Origin: Saccharospirillum salsuginis
GTDB lineage: Bacteria > Pseudomonadota > Gammaproteobacteria > Pseudomonadales > Natronospirillaceae
Reading direction: 5' to 3'
NCBI RefSeq assembly: GCF_014651855.1
Contig: NZ_BMXR01000004.1
Location: 325,375-389,374 of the forward strand
DNA length: 64,000 bases
The notes beneath the pieces are model-generated. The model saw nothing but the letters and a program-made list of their open reading frames with translations, ran no database searches and was not told the origin of the DNA. Below, piece after piece: positions 10,167 through 18,559 of the stretch. A program made the translations under genes and the position numbers. The first letter of the stretch is position 1. Every line of letters starts with the position of its first letter.

Positions 10167-13100
10167 ATGCCGAACTTCATGTCTGAAGACAACATCGAAC
10201 AGGCCATGGTGCAACGGCTACAACACCTGTATGGCTATGACGTACTGGACTGTTATACCAGTGATGCTGCGGACATAAATGATGGTTCGGGGCGCGCAGA
10301 CAAGCGCGAAGTGATTTTTCGCGATCACCTTAATACCGCAGTAGTGCGCTTAAACCCCGAAATTCCCGATATCGCGATAGACGATGCGCTGGATCAGGTC
10401 TGCGACCAACGTCAGGCCATGGCGACCATGGTGGCCAACCGCGAGCTGGATAGTCTAATTCGGGACGGCGTACGGGTCGAGTTCAAAGACAACAAGGGTC
10501 GTAACCGCAAGGAGCGAGTCAAATTAATTGACTTTGAAGAGCCGAAGAACAACCACTTTCTCGCGGTAACCCAGTTATGGATTCAAAGCACCGGTGCGGC
10601 GGCCAAGGCAGGCTATCGCAGACCGGATATTCTGCTGTATGTCAATGGTTTGCCCTTGGTGTTTATTGAGCTGAAGAACTCCAACGTCAAACTGCGCAGT
10701 GCCTACGACGACAATCTGACCAATTACAAGGCCGACATTCCGCAGCTGTTTCTCTCCAATGTGTTTTGTGTATTCAGCAACGGCCTGGAAACGCGCCTGG
10801 GTAGCTTGAGCGCAGAATGGGAACACTTCTTCCATTGGCTACGCCCGGAAGACGAGAAGGAAAAGATACGTCGCGACCAGATTCGAGAGCAAGGCACCAG
10901 TGCCGAGCGCTTTCTGCAGGGCTTGTGCGCCAAAGACAAGCTATTGGACTATGTGGAAAACTTTGTCATCTACCACAAGGGCACTCAGAAAATCATCGCC
11001 CAGAACCACCAGTTTATTGGGGTGAATAGGGGCTTCGCCAAGTTTCTACGCCGTGGAGAGTACGGCGGCAAACTCGGCGTATTCTGGCACACCCAGGGAT
11101 CGGGCAAGAGTTTTTCCATGATTTTCTATACGCGCAAGATCATCCGCAAAGTCCCGGGCAACTTCAGTTTTGTGGTGGTGACCGACCGCGAAGACCTAGA
11201 CGGGCAGATCTATCGCAATTTCCTAAACACTGAAACCGTCAAGAAAGCTGATGCTGCCCAGCCCAAAGACAGCGAACAAATGCGCGCTTTTCTCGGCCAG
11301 AACAAAAAACTGGTTTTTACCCTGATTCAAAAATTCCGTTGGCCCAAGGGCAAGCGCTACCCGCTGTTGTCGGATCGCGACGATATTATTGTGATAGTGG
11401 ATGAAGCACATCGCACCCAGTATAAAACTCTAGCCGAGAACATGCGCGCTGGCCTACCCAATGGTCAGTACCTGGCCTTCACCGGCACTCCGCTGCTGGG
11501 GCGCGAGCGCAAGACCAACGAGTGGTTTGGTGACTATGTGTCGGAATACAACTTCAGTCAGTCCATGGACGACGGTGCCACTGTGCCGCTGTTCTACAAA
11601 AAGCGCGTGCCGGAAGTACTGAACCAGAACGAAGATTTGAGTGAAGAGTTCTACGAGATCCTGGAGGACGAAAATCTCGATGAGGCGCAACAAGAAAAAC
11701 TGGAGCGACGCTTTGCTACGGAATTACAGGTAATAAAGCGCGACGACCGACTGGAAACCATCGCTCGGGATATTGTCTACCACTTTCCGCGCCGGGGGTA
11801 TCTGGGCAAAGGTATGCTGATAGCGGTGGATAAGTACACCGCTGTGAAAATGTACGATAAGGTGCAACGCTTATGGAAAGCCGATATCAAAGCGCTACGT
11901 GGCGAAATCAAACAGTGTAAAGATGAGTTGCACAAAACACGTTTGAGAAAACAGCTGGAATGGATGCGCAAGGTTGAAATGGCGGTGGTGGTCAGCGCTG
12001 AGAATGGCGAGGAAAAAAAATTCGATGCCCAAGGGCTCGACATACGCCCGCACCGCAAACGTATGGACCAAGTAGACGCCCACGGTCATGACTTGGAGTA
12101 TAATTACAAAGACCCGGAACACCCACTGCAGCTGGTGTTCGTCTGTGCCATGTGGTTGACCGGATTTGATGCGACAACCATCTCCACTCTATACCTCGAC
12201 AAGCCCCAGAAAGACCACACCCTAATGCAGACCATCGCACGCGCTAACCGGGTAAGTTCACATCGCATCAATGGCGTGGAAAAGACAAACGGTGAAATAG
12301 TAGATTATTTTGGGGTATTCGGTCGACTCAGAAAGGCCATCAAGGACTATGGCCAGGGTATTGAAGGGGAAGATGAGCCGCCAGTTAAGGATAAAGATGA
12401 ACTGTTTGCTCTGCTTACCGATGCCATTGAGCAAGCCCGCGCCTTTTGTGCCGAAATCGATATTGAAATCGATGCAGCGCTTGCAGCGGATGATGTGTTC
12501 AAGAAAGTCAGTCTGTTTGAGTCCTGGGCTGATAAATTACTCGCGAAAGATGAGTTGCGGCAGTCCTTCAAGGTATTTGAAAATACCATAACGGCGTTAT
12601 ATGAAGCCTGCAAACCGGAGATTTTAGGTAATCCAGTTGTTCGCAAAGTAGCCCTATTCCAGTACTTGCGCGGTGTCATAGACAGTATTGTCGATCAACA
12701 TGACATTGATTCCGCCACCCGTAAGATAAACGAGCTTCTTGACGAAAGTGTGATTGTCGATGATCAGAAATTTGAGCATATTAAGGAGAAACCGGCCGAT
12801 TGGAAAATCATACAAAAAGGCAAGACCTGGGATTTGAGTAAAGTTGATTTCGACAAACTCAAAGAAGATTTCCAACAGGCCACTTACAAAAATATCGAAA
12901 TTGCTGATCTACGCGCCTTTCTGGAAAAGAAACTGCAGGATATGCTCAATAAAAACCGCACACGTCGCGATTTTGCCGAGCGTCTGCAGGAAATTATCGA
13001 CAACTATAATTCGGGCAGTAGCTCGGCAGATGAATCTTTCGAACAACTTATGGAGGAAATGGCAGCCCTAAAGGAAGAAGAAAGCAGGCATATCCGTAAG

Positions 13101-13415
13101 GGGCTTACGGAAGATGAATTAGAAATATACGACCTTCTCTGTAAAGAAAATATGTCCAAATCTGAGGAGAAGAAAGTGCGCCTTGCAGCCAAAGCTTTGC
13201 TCAAGCGACTTACTGAGGAAAAGCCTAAAGTGCTGGTGCAGGACTGGTACAAGGACAGCCAAACGCGTCTTACTGTTCGTGATGAAGTAGGTGCTGTGCT
13301 GGATGATTACCTTCCAGAAGAAAGCTACGATAGAGACCTTTTTCTGCAAAAGCGCGACCGGGTTTTTGAATTGACATTGGATCTGGCTATCAATCATCAA
13401 AGATGGGCGGCATAG
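10167..13415 (+). CDS. hsdR: Type I restriction endonuclease subunit R (HsdR)
   Basis: ATP-dependent translocase and nuclease subunit, 1082 aa, which cleaves unmodified foreign DNA after HsdS recognition. The N-terminal PD-(D/E)xK nuclease region contains RPDILLYVNGLPLVFIELK. The SF2 motor follows: Walker A TQGSGKSFSM near residue 310, the DEAH box VDEAHRTQY near 411, motif III TGTPL near 438, and motif VI ...TIARANRV. A long helical C-terminus probably docks on HsdM. GGAGCG lies 11 bases before the chosen ATG; a second ATG four codons on is possible. It closes the hsdM-hsdS-fic-hsdR operon and no frame damage is visible. Confidence 0.95.
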   Translation: MPNFMSEDNIEQAMVQRLQHLYGYDVLDCYTSDAADINDGSGRADKREVIFRDHLNTAVVRLNPEIPDIAIDDALDQVCDQRQAMATMVANRELDSLIRDGVRVEFKDNKGRNRKERVKLIDFEEPKNNHFLAVTQLWIQSTGAAAKAGYRRPDILLYVNGLPLVFIELKNSNVKLRSAYDDNLTNYKADIPQLFLSNVFCVFSNGLETRLGSLSAEWEHFFHWLRPEDEKEKIRRDQIREQGTSAERFLQGLCAKDKLLDYVENFVIYHKGTQKIIAQNHQFIGVNRGFAKFLRRGEYGGKLGVFWHTQGSGKSFSMIFYTRKIIRKVPGNFSFVVVTDREDLDGQIYRNFLNTETVKKADAAQPKDSEQMRAFLGQNKKLVFTLIQKFRWPKGKRYPLLSDRDDIIVIVDEAHRTQYKTLAENMRAGLPNGQYLAFTGTPLLGRERKTNEWFGDYVSEYNFSQSMDDGATVPLFYKKRVPEVLNQNEDLSEEFYEILEDENLDEAQQEKLERRFATELQVIKRDDRLETIARDIVYHFPRRGYLGKGMLIAVDKYTAVKMYDKVQRLWKADIKALRGEIKQCKDELHKTRLRKQLEWMRKVEMAVVVSAENGEEKKFDAQGLDIRPHRKRMDQVDAHGHDLEYNYKDPEHPLQLVFVCAMWLTGFDATTISTLYLDKPQKDHTLMQTIARANRVSSHRINGVEKTNGEIVDYFGVFGRLRKAIKDYGQGIEGEDEPPVKDKDELFALLTDAIEQARAFCAEIDIEIDAALAADDVFKKVSLFESWADKLLAKDELRQSFKVFENTITALYEACKPEILGNPVVRKVALFQYLRGVIDSIVDQHDIDSATRKINELLDESVIVDDQKFEHIKEKPADWKIIQKGKTWDLSKVDFDKLKEDFQQATYKNIEIADLRAFLEKKLQDMLNKNRTRRDFAERLQEIIDNYNSGSSSADESFEQLMEEMAALKEEESRHIRKGLTEDELEIYDLLCKENMSKSEEKKVRLAAKALLKRLTEEKPKVLVQDWYKDSQTRLTVRDEVGAVLDDYLPEESYDRDLFLQKRDRVFELTLDLAINHQRWAA

Positions 13416-13540
13416 CAGTCCAAATTCCATTCAATTAAATAGCTCAGGCTCTTTTTAATCACTGCAATTCTGAATTGCTCCATTTATACGCTTTATTGGC
13501 ATTGTGTGATTAATCGCTTGGAAGCGCATATTACGGAAAC

Positions 13541-14071
13541 TCACTTCACATATTGATTAATGACGGCCTTTAGTTCTCGTTCGGTATTCAACATATCCGT
13601 AGCAATCTGAACTATTTTCTCACCGGGGGATATTAGATATATCAAAGACTTGTCCATATCGAACATATACAGCCATTTACTATTATCCTTGCCGTCCCAA
13701 GACCCAAAGTCAGATTCTCCGAGGTCTTTGTAGAAAGCTTCGAGCGGCTCACGATTGCAGGTTGTATCGTCGTTCCTTGTGATTAAATCTTCAATAAACG
13801 TAGCAAAGTCGCACCCTCGAACGTCCTGTAATTCTTCCAACGTAGGGTCACTACTCATATTCATCAAAGTAATATAGCCACTCCTCTCTGGGTGATCGTA
13901 TTTAAACATTAGGATATCTACGCGGTCATTGTCTCCGCTCGACACCACCACGGAAGGGTTGGCGGGAATTGAAAAATCATATCCTGCGTACTTCACAAGC
14001 ATCGAATCGTCTGCTTGGCAGGTACCCATGTATATCATCCCAAAAACGGCTAACAGTAGACGAATACACAT
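13541..14071 (-). CDS. Exported protein of unknown function, candidate immunity partner downstream of orphan hcp
   Basis: Not recognised. 176 aa beginning MCIRLLLAVFGMIYMGTCQA, which looks like a signal peptide cleaved near residue 20 (or a lipoprotein-like signal, since a Cys precedes QA). The mature part is acidic, with two cysteines in RGCDFATF and TTCNREP that could pair in the periplasm. Its start codon overlaps the stop of the 110-aa gene as TAATG, indicating translational coupling. The order hcp, small cytoplasmic protein, exported protein resembles type VI effector-immunity cassettes in which the immunity protein protects the periplasm. That role is inference; no immunity family was identified. 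Base composition is AT-richer than the neighbourhood. Confidence 0.75.
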   Translation of the reverse strand: MCIRLLLAVFGMIYMGTCQADDSMLVKYAGYDFSIPANPSVVVSSGDNDRVDILMFKYDHPERSGYITLMNMSSDPTLEELQDVRGCDFATFIEDLITRNDDTTCNREPLEAFYKDLGESDFGSWDGKDNSKWLYMFDMDKSLIYLISPGEKIVQIATDMLNTERELKAVINQYVK

Positions 14072-14403
14072 TAAATCAGTCCCTCTAGAGCCATTCGAAT
14101 TTCCGTTTTATAAACGGACTCGATTCTAACTTTGCAAATATGATACACGCTTGTGTTGCCTTCATTAATTCGTTGTGCCACTTTCCGGATTTGCTTCATT
14201 GCCCATTTCGGGTCCGGCCTTACTATACCTGCCGGTCTTGGCACCAAATCCATGCTGTCAGAACAGACATTCGCCTGGTCCAGTGCGTCCACTGCTACTC
14301 TTATGACCGATTCGTTTACTGTTTCCGGGGTCGCTGTTCCCCTACCCCAGAAAAAGTTGACCACCTTTGCCGCATGTTCCCGATCTGCTCTGTTAATGTC
14401 CAT
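14071..14403 (-). CDS. Small protein of unknown function, candidate Hcp-carried effector
   Basis: Not recognised. 110 aa (about 12 kDa), no signal peptide or membrane segment, mixed alpha/beta composition, with a conserved-looking FFWGRGTATPETVNESVIR stretch (residues 17-35). It lies 55 bp downstream of hcp on the same strand and is translationally coupled to the exported protein that follows. It is small enough in principle to travel inside an Hcp ring, as described for Hcp-dependent small effectors. Function is unknown; effector status is inferred from gene order only. It could equally be a small accessory protein. Confidence 0.7.
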   Translation of the reverse strand: MDINRADREHAAKVVNFFWGRGTATPETVNESVIRVAVDALDQANVCSDSMDLVPRPAGIVRPDPKWAMKQIRKVAQRINEGNTSVYHICKVRIESVYKTEIRMALEGLI

Positions 14404-14458
14404 TTAGCCAGTCCCGCTTTTTAAAGAATTCAAAATATCAATTGGAATTGACAGCTTC

Positions 14459-14944
14459 TTACCTTCCTTCCGTCCATGAATCGGCATAGCTGATATTGCC
14501 ATCCAGGTAGGTGTGAGTGATCTTCTCGTAACGGATTACAACATTCTCTATATGCGGAATTTTCTCTAACTCTGCTCGTTTGACATTCCCCATCTGCGGA
14601 GAATAGGTGTTGATCTTTACGCCTTCCAGTTCGTGTTGGTAATACTCTACTTCCTGGCCAGACTCGTCGATTTTGTACCAGCGAATAACAGCGCTGTTGA
14701 ACCGTTGGCCATTGCAGCACGCTTTAAACAAGTAAGGTGAAGACGAATCGAATGCCTTTACGATGCTAATGCCCGCGTGTTTCCGGGTTCCGGTCAGTTC
14801 ACCGGTGTCATTATCGGTAGGAATGTAGACGGCATGGTCGAATTCCAGAACCTCGATCGAGCCTTCACGCCCTGCTACGTTAACTGAGCCATGAATATCG
14901 TTGCCCTGCTCGTCCTTTAACCACATGTATGCCGGGATTGCCAT
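14459..14944 (-). CDS. hcp: Type VI secretion system tube protein Hcp (orphan)
   Basis: 161-aa member of the Hcp1 family, the hexameric ring protein of the type VI secretion tube, exported to the outside or into target cells. The family start MAIPAYMWLKDEQGNDIHGS, the segment GREGSIEVLEFDHAVYIPTD and the C-terminal ENVVIRYEKITHTYLDGNI are all recognisable. Full length, with no fused C-terminal toxin. AAAGGA lies 9 bases upstream on the minus strand. No tss/vgr genes are in the window, so this is an auxiliary copy that needs a type VI apparatus encoded elsewhere. Two small genes follow it, giving a possible effector-immunity cassette. Confidence 0.93.
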   Translation of the reverse strand: MAIPAYMWLKDEQGNDIHGSVNVAGREGSIEVLEFDHAVYIPTDNDTGELTGTRKHAGISIVKAFDSSSPYLFKACCNGQRFNSAVIRWYKIDESGQEVEYYQHELEGVKINTYSPQMGNVKRAELEKIPHIENVVIRYEKITHTYLDGNISYADSWTEGR

Positions 14945-15097
14945 ATCTGATTTTCCTTTGTTCCGCTGTGTGAGTAAGGAATGATGGCATATAAAACAGG
15001 GTTAGGAAGTGATTCATATCACATTATTAAATGCTTTATGTGCAAACCATGCTGCCCCTTCAGCCAGTAGACCTAGATTTTCATCTTTGAATGGCTG

Positions 15098-15976
15098 TTA
15101 AAGGCGAGACTGGCACACTTCCTCTGTAATATGACGTAATGTCATTACTTCGGATTCCAGCCAATCCAGCTCTTCACGGGTGATTACATAGTGCTCGGAA
15201 TAGCGGGCATCGACATAGGCGCGCTTCAGGCGTTGGAAGCAGCGACGGTGGAACTTGCTGTCAGCCGGAAACAACCTATAAAAACGCTCATCTTGCTGAG
15301 CGCAGAGTGACCGTAGATGTTTCAGGTTGTGTGTCTTGGGAAGGTAATTCGTACAGACCAACAATGCGCAATTAAACAGCCGCTCTGTGGTCTGGTGCAG
15401 CATGAATGCCGCGATACTGTAGTCTTCTCGGTCGATACAATGGCGATAATTGCTAAAAAACGATTCGGCCGTCTTAAACCAATGGTGGAAGTGTTTTTCA
15501 GCGATCTCCTTTCGCTCATCCTCGGTCAGCTTCCCCGGCATCGGTAATTCCCGCCCATTGGCGGAATACAGCTCAATGCCCTCCTCCCGAATATCCTTGA
15601 AAAAATAGTTTCCTTTCTGCAGGTGCTCGTTCACATCGGCAAGCGTGTGCACAATCAACCCCAGCGGGGCCTGCACGCGACGCTGAATCTTGTCCTCGGC
15701 CGTCTGCCAGACCTCGTATTCATCCACCACAGCGTTCTGGTTGACGATGACGAGGATGTCGTAATCGCTCAGGTAACCGTTGGCCGGGTCGTCCACCCAG
15801 GTGCCCTTGGCGTGGCTGCCGAACAGGATGATCTTAAGGATCCGGTAGTTCAGCTTGCTGCCGGTCTTGCCATCCAGGTACTCGTCCAGCGCATCGCGCA
15901 ACACGGTGGCGATGGTCTGGATGTCCCGCTGTTTGCGTTCGGGCAGGTGGTCGAGGGTCGTTTTCATGGCGGTCAT
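15098..15976 (-). CDS. Nucleotidyltransferase (MNT) and HEPN domain fusion protein
   Basis: 292 aa with two domains usually encoded as a toxin-antitoxin pair. The N-terminal nucleotidyltransferase (about residues 35-125) shows the polymerase-beta-type motif ILFGSHAKGTW followed by the catalytic DYD in LSDYDILV. The C-terminal HEPN domain (about 165-285) includes HWFKTAESFFSNYRHCI, HQTTERLF and the ARYSEHYVITREEL segment. The classic R-x4-6-H ribonuclease motif is not clearly present, so nuclease activity is uncertain. In two-gene systems MNT antitoxins AMPylate HEPN toxins; a fusion may be self-regulated. It is alone on its strand segment, near the hcp cassette. Confidence 0.85.
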   Translation of the reverse strand: MTAMKTTLDHLPERKQRDIQTIATVLRDALDEYLDGKTGSKLNYRILKIILFGSHAKGTWVDDPANGYLSDYDILVIVNQNAVVDEYEVWQTAEDKIQRRVQAPLGLIVHTLADVNEHLQKGNYFFKDIREEGIELYSANGRELPMPGKLTEDERKEIAEKHFHHWFKTAESFFSNYRHCIDREDYSIAAFMLHQTTERLFNCALLVCTNYLPKTHNLKHLRSLCAQQDERFYRLFPADSKFHRRCFQRLKRAYVDARYSEHYVITREELDWLESEVMTLRHITEEVCQSRL

Positions 15977-16172
15977 CTTACACCGCCCGGTTTGGGCTTG
16001 TCAGCTTGGCACGTCTGCAGGGTGTCTAAACGGCCGACCAGTGGCCGAAAGGCCAGGCGTTCGCGAGCGGTAAGGCGTTGAAAGCGGACAGATGTGCGCC
16101 CCTTTGGTTGCCAAATTTGTGATGCAGTCTACATTAATGGCGTCACCAAGACCCAATGCACAAGGAGGTCGC

Positions 16173-16859
16173 ATGAACAACAGCCTGGTACGTCTTGCTC
16201 CAAATCTTAAGGGAACCGACTATTTCGTGGGTGACCTGTTCGGCCAATACACCCTTCTGAAAAAGGCACTCAGTAACGTCAATTTCGATATAAACCGCGA
16301 TCGACTGATCTGTACCGGCAACATCATCGATTATGGTCCCGAAAGTCTTCAGATCGTTTCCTTGCTTAAGGAAAAGTGGTTTCACATGGTGCGAGGTGAC
16401 CATGAACATCGGTTTATCGACGCCTTTTTGCACCTTGACCGTGCTGTTTATCACACGGTGTTGACCAAAGGGGGCACCTGGACCATACCGCTGAGCCAGT
16501 CCCGTCTCGAGCCCTTGGCCATTCAGTTTGCAAAAAGGCCTATTGCGCTGGAAGTCCCGATCAAGAATGCCATGGTCGGTGTCGTCCACGCCGATCCTCC
16601 CGGTTATTGGCCTTCGGTGAAATATCCGAGCCAGAGCTTGCTTAAGACCATGGTTGGCATCGATCCAGTATCCAACAACATTAGTCATGCTCCCGTTGTC
16701 CAGGGTATCGATAAGGTTGTTGTTGGTCACCGAAGCTTTGAATCGGTAACCGTACATTCCAATACCTGGTTTATCTACAAAAAGCTTGAGTCTGAAACCG
16801 ACCTGCCAGAGCTGATATCGATGCATGATTTTCTGGCCGATGTGCCAGTGACAGCCTAA
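16173..16859 (+). CDS. Degenerate PPP-type serine/threonine phosphatase-like protein
   Basis: 228 aa, related to bacterial/lambda-type metallophosphatases by overall motif order, but the metal site is altered. The usual GDxHG reads GDLFG (residues 20-24, His to Phe), GDxVDRG reads GNIIDYG (49-55, Asp to Asn and Arg to Tyr), and GNHE reads GDHE (75-78). Later histidines in VVHADPPGYW and VVGHRSFES are retained. It may be a non-catalytic binding protein or an enzyme with a changed metal site. The start follows AAGGAGG with ideal spacing, making an upstream ATG (27 codons earlier) unlikely. It is flanked by divergent and unrelated genes; no operon partner. Confidence 0.75.
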   Translation: MNNSLVRLAPNLKGTDYFVGDLFGQYTLLKKALSNVNFDINRDRLICTGNIIDYGPESLQIVSLLKEKWFHMVRGDHEHRFIDAFLHLDRAVYHTVLTKGGTWTIPLSQSRLEPLAIQFAKRPIALEVPIKNAMVGVVHADPPGYWPSVKYPSQSLLKTMVGIDPVSNNISHAPVVQGIDKVVVGHRSFESVTVHSNTWFIYKKLESETDLPELISMHDFLADVPVTA

Positions 16860-16872
16860 TCGCAGGATCGGT

Positions 16873-16894
16873 GGCGGGTTCTACCAGGCCCGCC
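16873..16894 (+). terminator. Hairpin after the phosphatase-like gene, possible terminator
   Basis: GGCGGG and CCCGCC flank a 10-base loop 13 bp after the stop codon. There is no T-run, so intrinsic termination is doubtful. Confidence 0.3.
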
Positions 16895-17026
16895 GATTCA
16901 TGCGGTTGGCATACCGACGCGATTTGTGGCGAGCCATAAGCTTCGCCGACCGGTCCGTTGTGCGATGTGGCCAGGCTTGTCTACTCTACCCTTCTGTGAA
17001 TTCGAGTCTGTTGGGAGGGCGCTGTC

Positions 17027-17851
17027 ATGAGCGATGTCATCGTGCTGATCGGGTCCGGCGCTATTGGTTTGGCCATTGCCCGGCGCGTCAGCTCGGGCAA
17101 GCGGTTGTTGCTGGCCGACGTCAGCCAGGAGAACGCCGATGCGGCCGCGACAACACTGGGCGACGCGGGGTTCGACGTTCAGGCCGTGACTGTGGATGTC
17201 ACCTCGCACGGGTCGGTCGAGGCGCTGGCGCATAAGACCACTGAAAGCGGTGATGTGACCGGCGTCATTCATGCCGCCGGGGTTTCCCCGTCGAGTGCGC
17301 CGGTATCCGTGATATTCCGGGTCGATCTTTACGGCACGGCGCTGGTGCTCGATGTGTTCGGTGGCGTCATCGCGAATGGCGGGTCGGGGTTGGTGGTCTC
17401 GTCGCAGGCCGGCCATCGGCTGGAGGCTTTCACGCCGGAACAGAACGAGCGTCTGGCCACCACACCGGTCGACCAACTGCTGGACCTGGACATGCTGCAA
17501 CCCGAACAAGTCGACGAGCCGTTGCTGGCCTACCAGATCGCCAAGCGCGGTGCCTCGCTGCGGGTCGCCGCCGAAGCGCCCCGCTGGGCCGAGCGTGGCG
17601 CGCGGGTCAACGCCATCAGCCCTGGTTTTGTGGTTACGCCGTTGTCGCGGAAAGAGCTGGAAGGCCCCAATCGTGAGGCATATCAACGTATGCTGAAGGC
17701 CTGTGCGGGCGGCCGCCCCGGTACGCCGGACGAGATCGCCGCGCTCGGCGCCTTGATGATGGGGCCGGATGGCGGGTTCATCTCCGGTAGCGACTTTCTG
17801 ATCGATGGGGGTGTTACCGCGGCCTATCGCTATGGCGACCTTGAGCTGTAA
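17027..17851 (+). CDS. Short-chain dehydrogenase/reductase family oxidoreductase
   Basis: 274-aa NAD(P)-dependent SDR. The nucleotide loop is GSGAIGLAIA at residues 9-18, a variant of TGxxxGxG. D31 after the second strand (LLLADVS) suggests NAD preference. The active-site Tyr-Lys pair is Y169/K173 (YQIAK) with Ser near 125 (VSSQAGH), followed by AISPGFVVTPLS. GGGAGG precedes the ATG. The insertion between the catalytic Ser and Tyr is longer than usual (about 40 residues). Substrate unknown. Stands alone between the phosphatase-like and DUF3015 genes. Confidence 0.9.
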   Translation: MSDVIVLIGSGAIGLAIARRVSSGKRLLLADVSQENADAAATTLGDAGFDVQAVTVDVTSHGSVEALAHKTTESGDVTGVIHAAGVSPSSAPVSVIFRVDLYGTALVLDVFGGVIANGGSGLVVSSQAGHRLEAFTPEQNERLATTPVDQLLDLDMLQPEQVDEPLLAYQIAKRGASLRVAAEAPRWAERGARVNAISPGFVVTPLSRKELEGPNREAYQRMLKACAGGRPGTPDEIAALGALMMGPDGGFISGSDFLIDGGVTAAYRYGDLEL

Positions 17852-17923
17852 CCGGGCTTGCACTCGCAACCATGTTGGCTGACGGTCGTTGCGGGGGCCA
17901 TTAAGGGCAGCCCAACACTGTCA

Positions 17924-17951
17924 TTGCCAGTCCGCATTCACCTTCTATACT
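17924..17951 (+). promoter_or_regulatory. Sigma-70-like promoter for the DUF3015 gene
   Basis: TTGCCA and TATACT separated by 16 bases, about 55 bases upstream of the start codon, with both hexamers close to consensus. Confidence 0.55.
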
Positions 17952-18006
17952 CCAGCTCGTGGGTTTCCACATCTCACACAACCACGTCTGTGCCCAAGGA
18001 GGTACT

Positions 18007-18486
18007 ATGAAGTACATTAAGACAGGCCTGATCTTCGTCGTCATGATGGCGACCATCGGAACCGCTTCAGCTCAGCGGGAATTCGACGAAATCTACAAGG
18101 AATGTGGCCTTGGCGCCATGCTGTTTCCTGACGATCCGATCATCGCGGTCATCACCAATGTCACCTGGGATTTGGGAACCACCGCCGTGATTTCCGAATT
18201 GTCCTCACCGGAAACCTGTAAAGGCAATGCGTCCAGCATGGCGGCATTTATTCTGGATACGCATCCGCAACTGGAACAGGACCTGACCGTGGGTGAAGGC
18301 ACTCATCTGAGCTCTGTGATGACGTTGATGGGCTGTGAAGGCAATGCCGACGCCAGCCATGCGTTCCGTGCCAGCTTTGCGGAAGCCGTGGCGCAAGACG
18401 GGTACTTCGACGGGTCTGATTTCGACAAGTCCGAAACCCTCTACAACGCGGCGACTCAGATATCCGAGCAGTACTGCACCATCTGA
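18007..18486 (+). CDS. DUF3015 family exported protein
   Basis: 159 aa with a clear signal peptide (MKYIKTGLIFVVMMATIGTASA, cleavage after residue 22) and the DUF3015 pattern: an early Cys in YKECGLGAMLF, VTNVTWDLGTTAVIS, and a conserved Cys in SSPETCKGN. Predicted periplasmic, function unknown. The start is set by AAGGAGG six bases upstream of this ATG; a longer frame upstream has no such site. It has its own promoter and a strong intrinsic terminator, so it is probably monocistronic. Confidence 0.88.
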   Translation: MKYIKTGLIFVVMMATIGTASAQREFDEIYKECGLGAMLFPDDPIIAVITNVTWDLGTTAVISELSSPETCKGNASSMAAFILDTHPQLEQDLTVGEGTHLSSVMTLMGCEGNADASHAFRASFAEAVAQDGYFDGSDFDKSETLYNAATQISEQYCTI

Positions 18487-18517
18487 TCCGGCGATCAACG
18501 CCCGGAACGCGACCAAC

Positions 18518-18542
18518 AGCCCCCGGTTCCGGGGGCTTTTTA
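18518..18542 (+). terminator. Rho-independent terminator after the DUF3015 gene
   Basis: AGCCCCCGG pairs with CCGGGGGCT around a minimal loop and is followed by a run of T. It ends 18 bp before the next start codon. Confidence 0.9.
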
Positions 18543-18559
18543 TTGGGTATTCTTTTACC

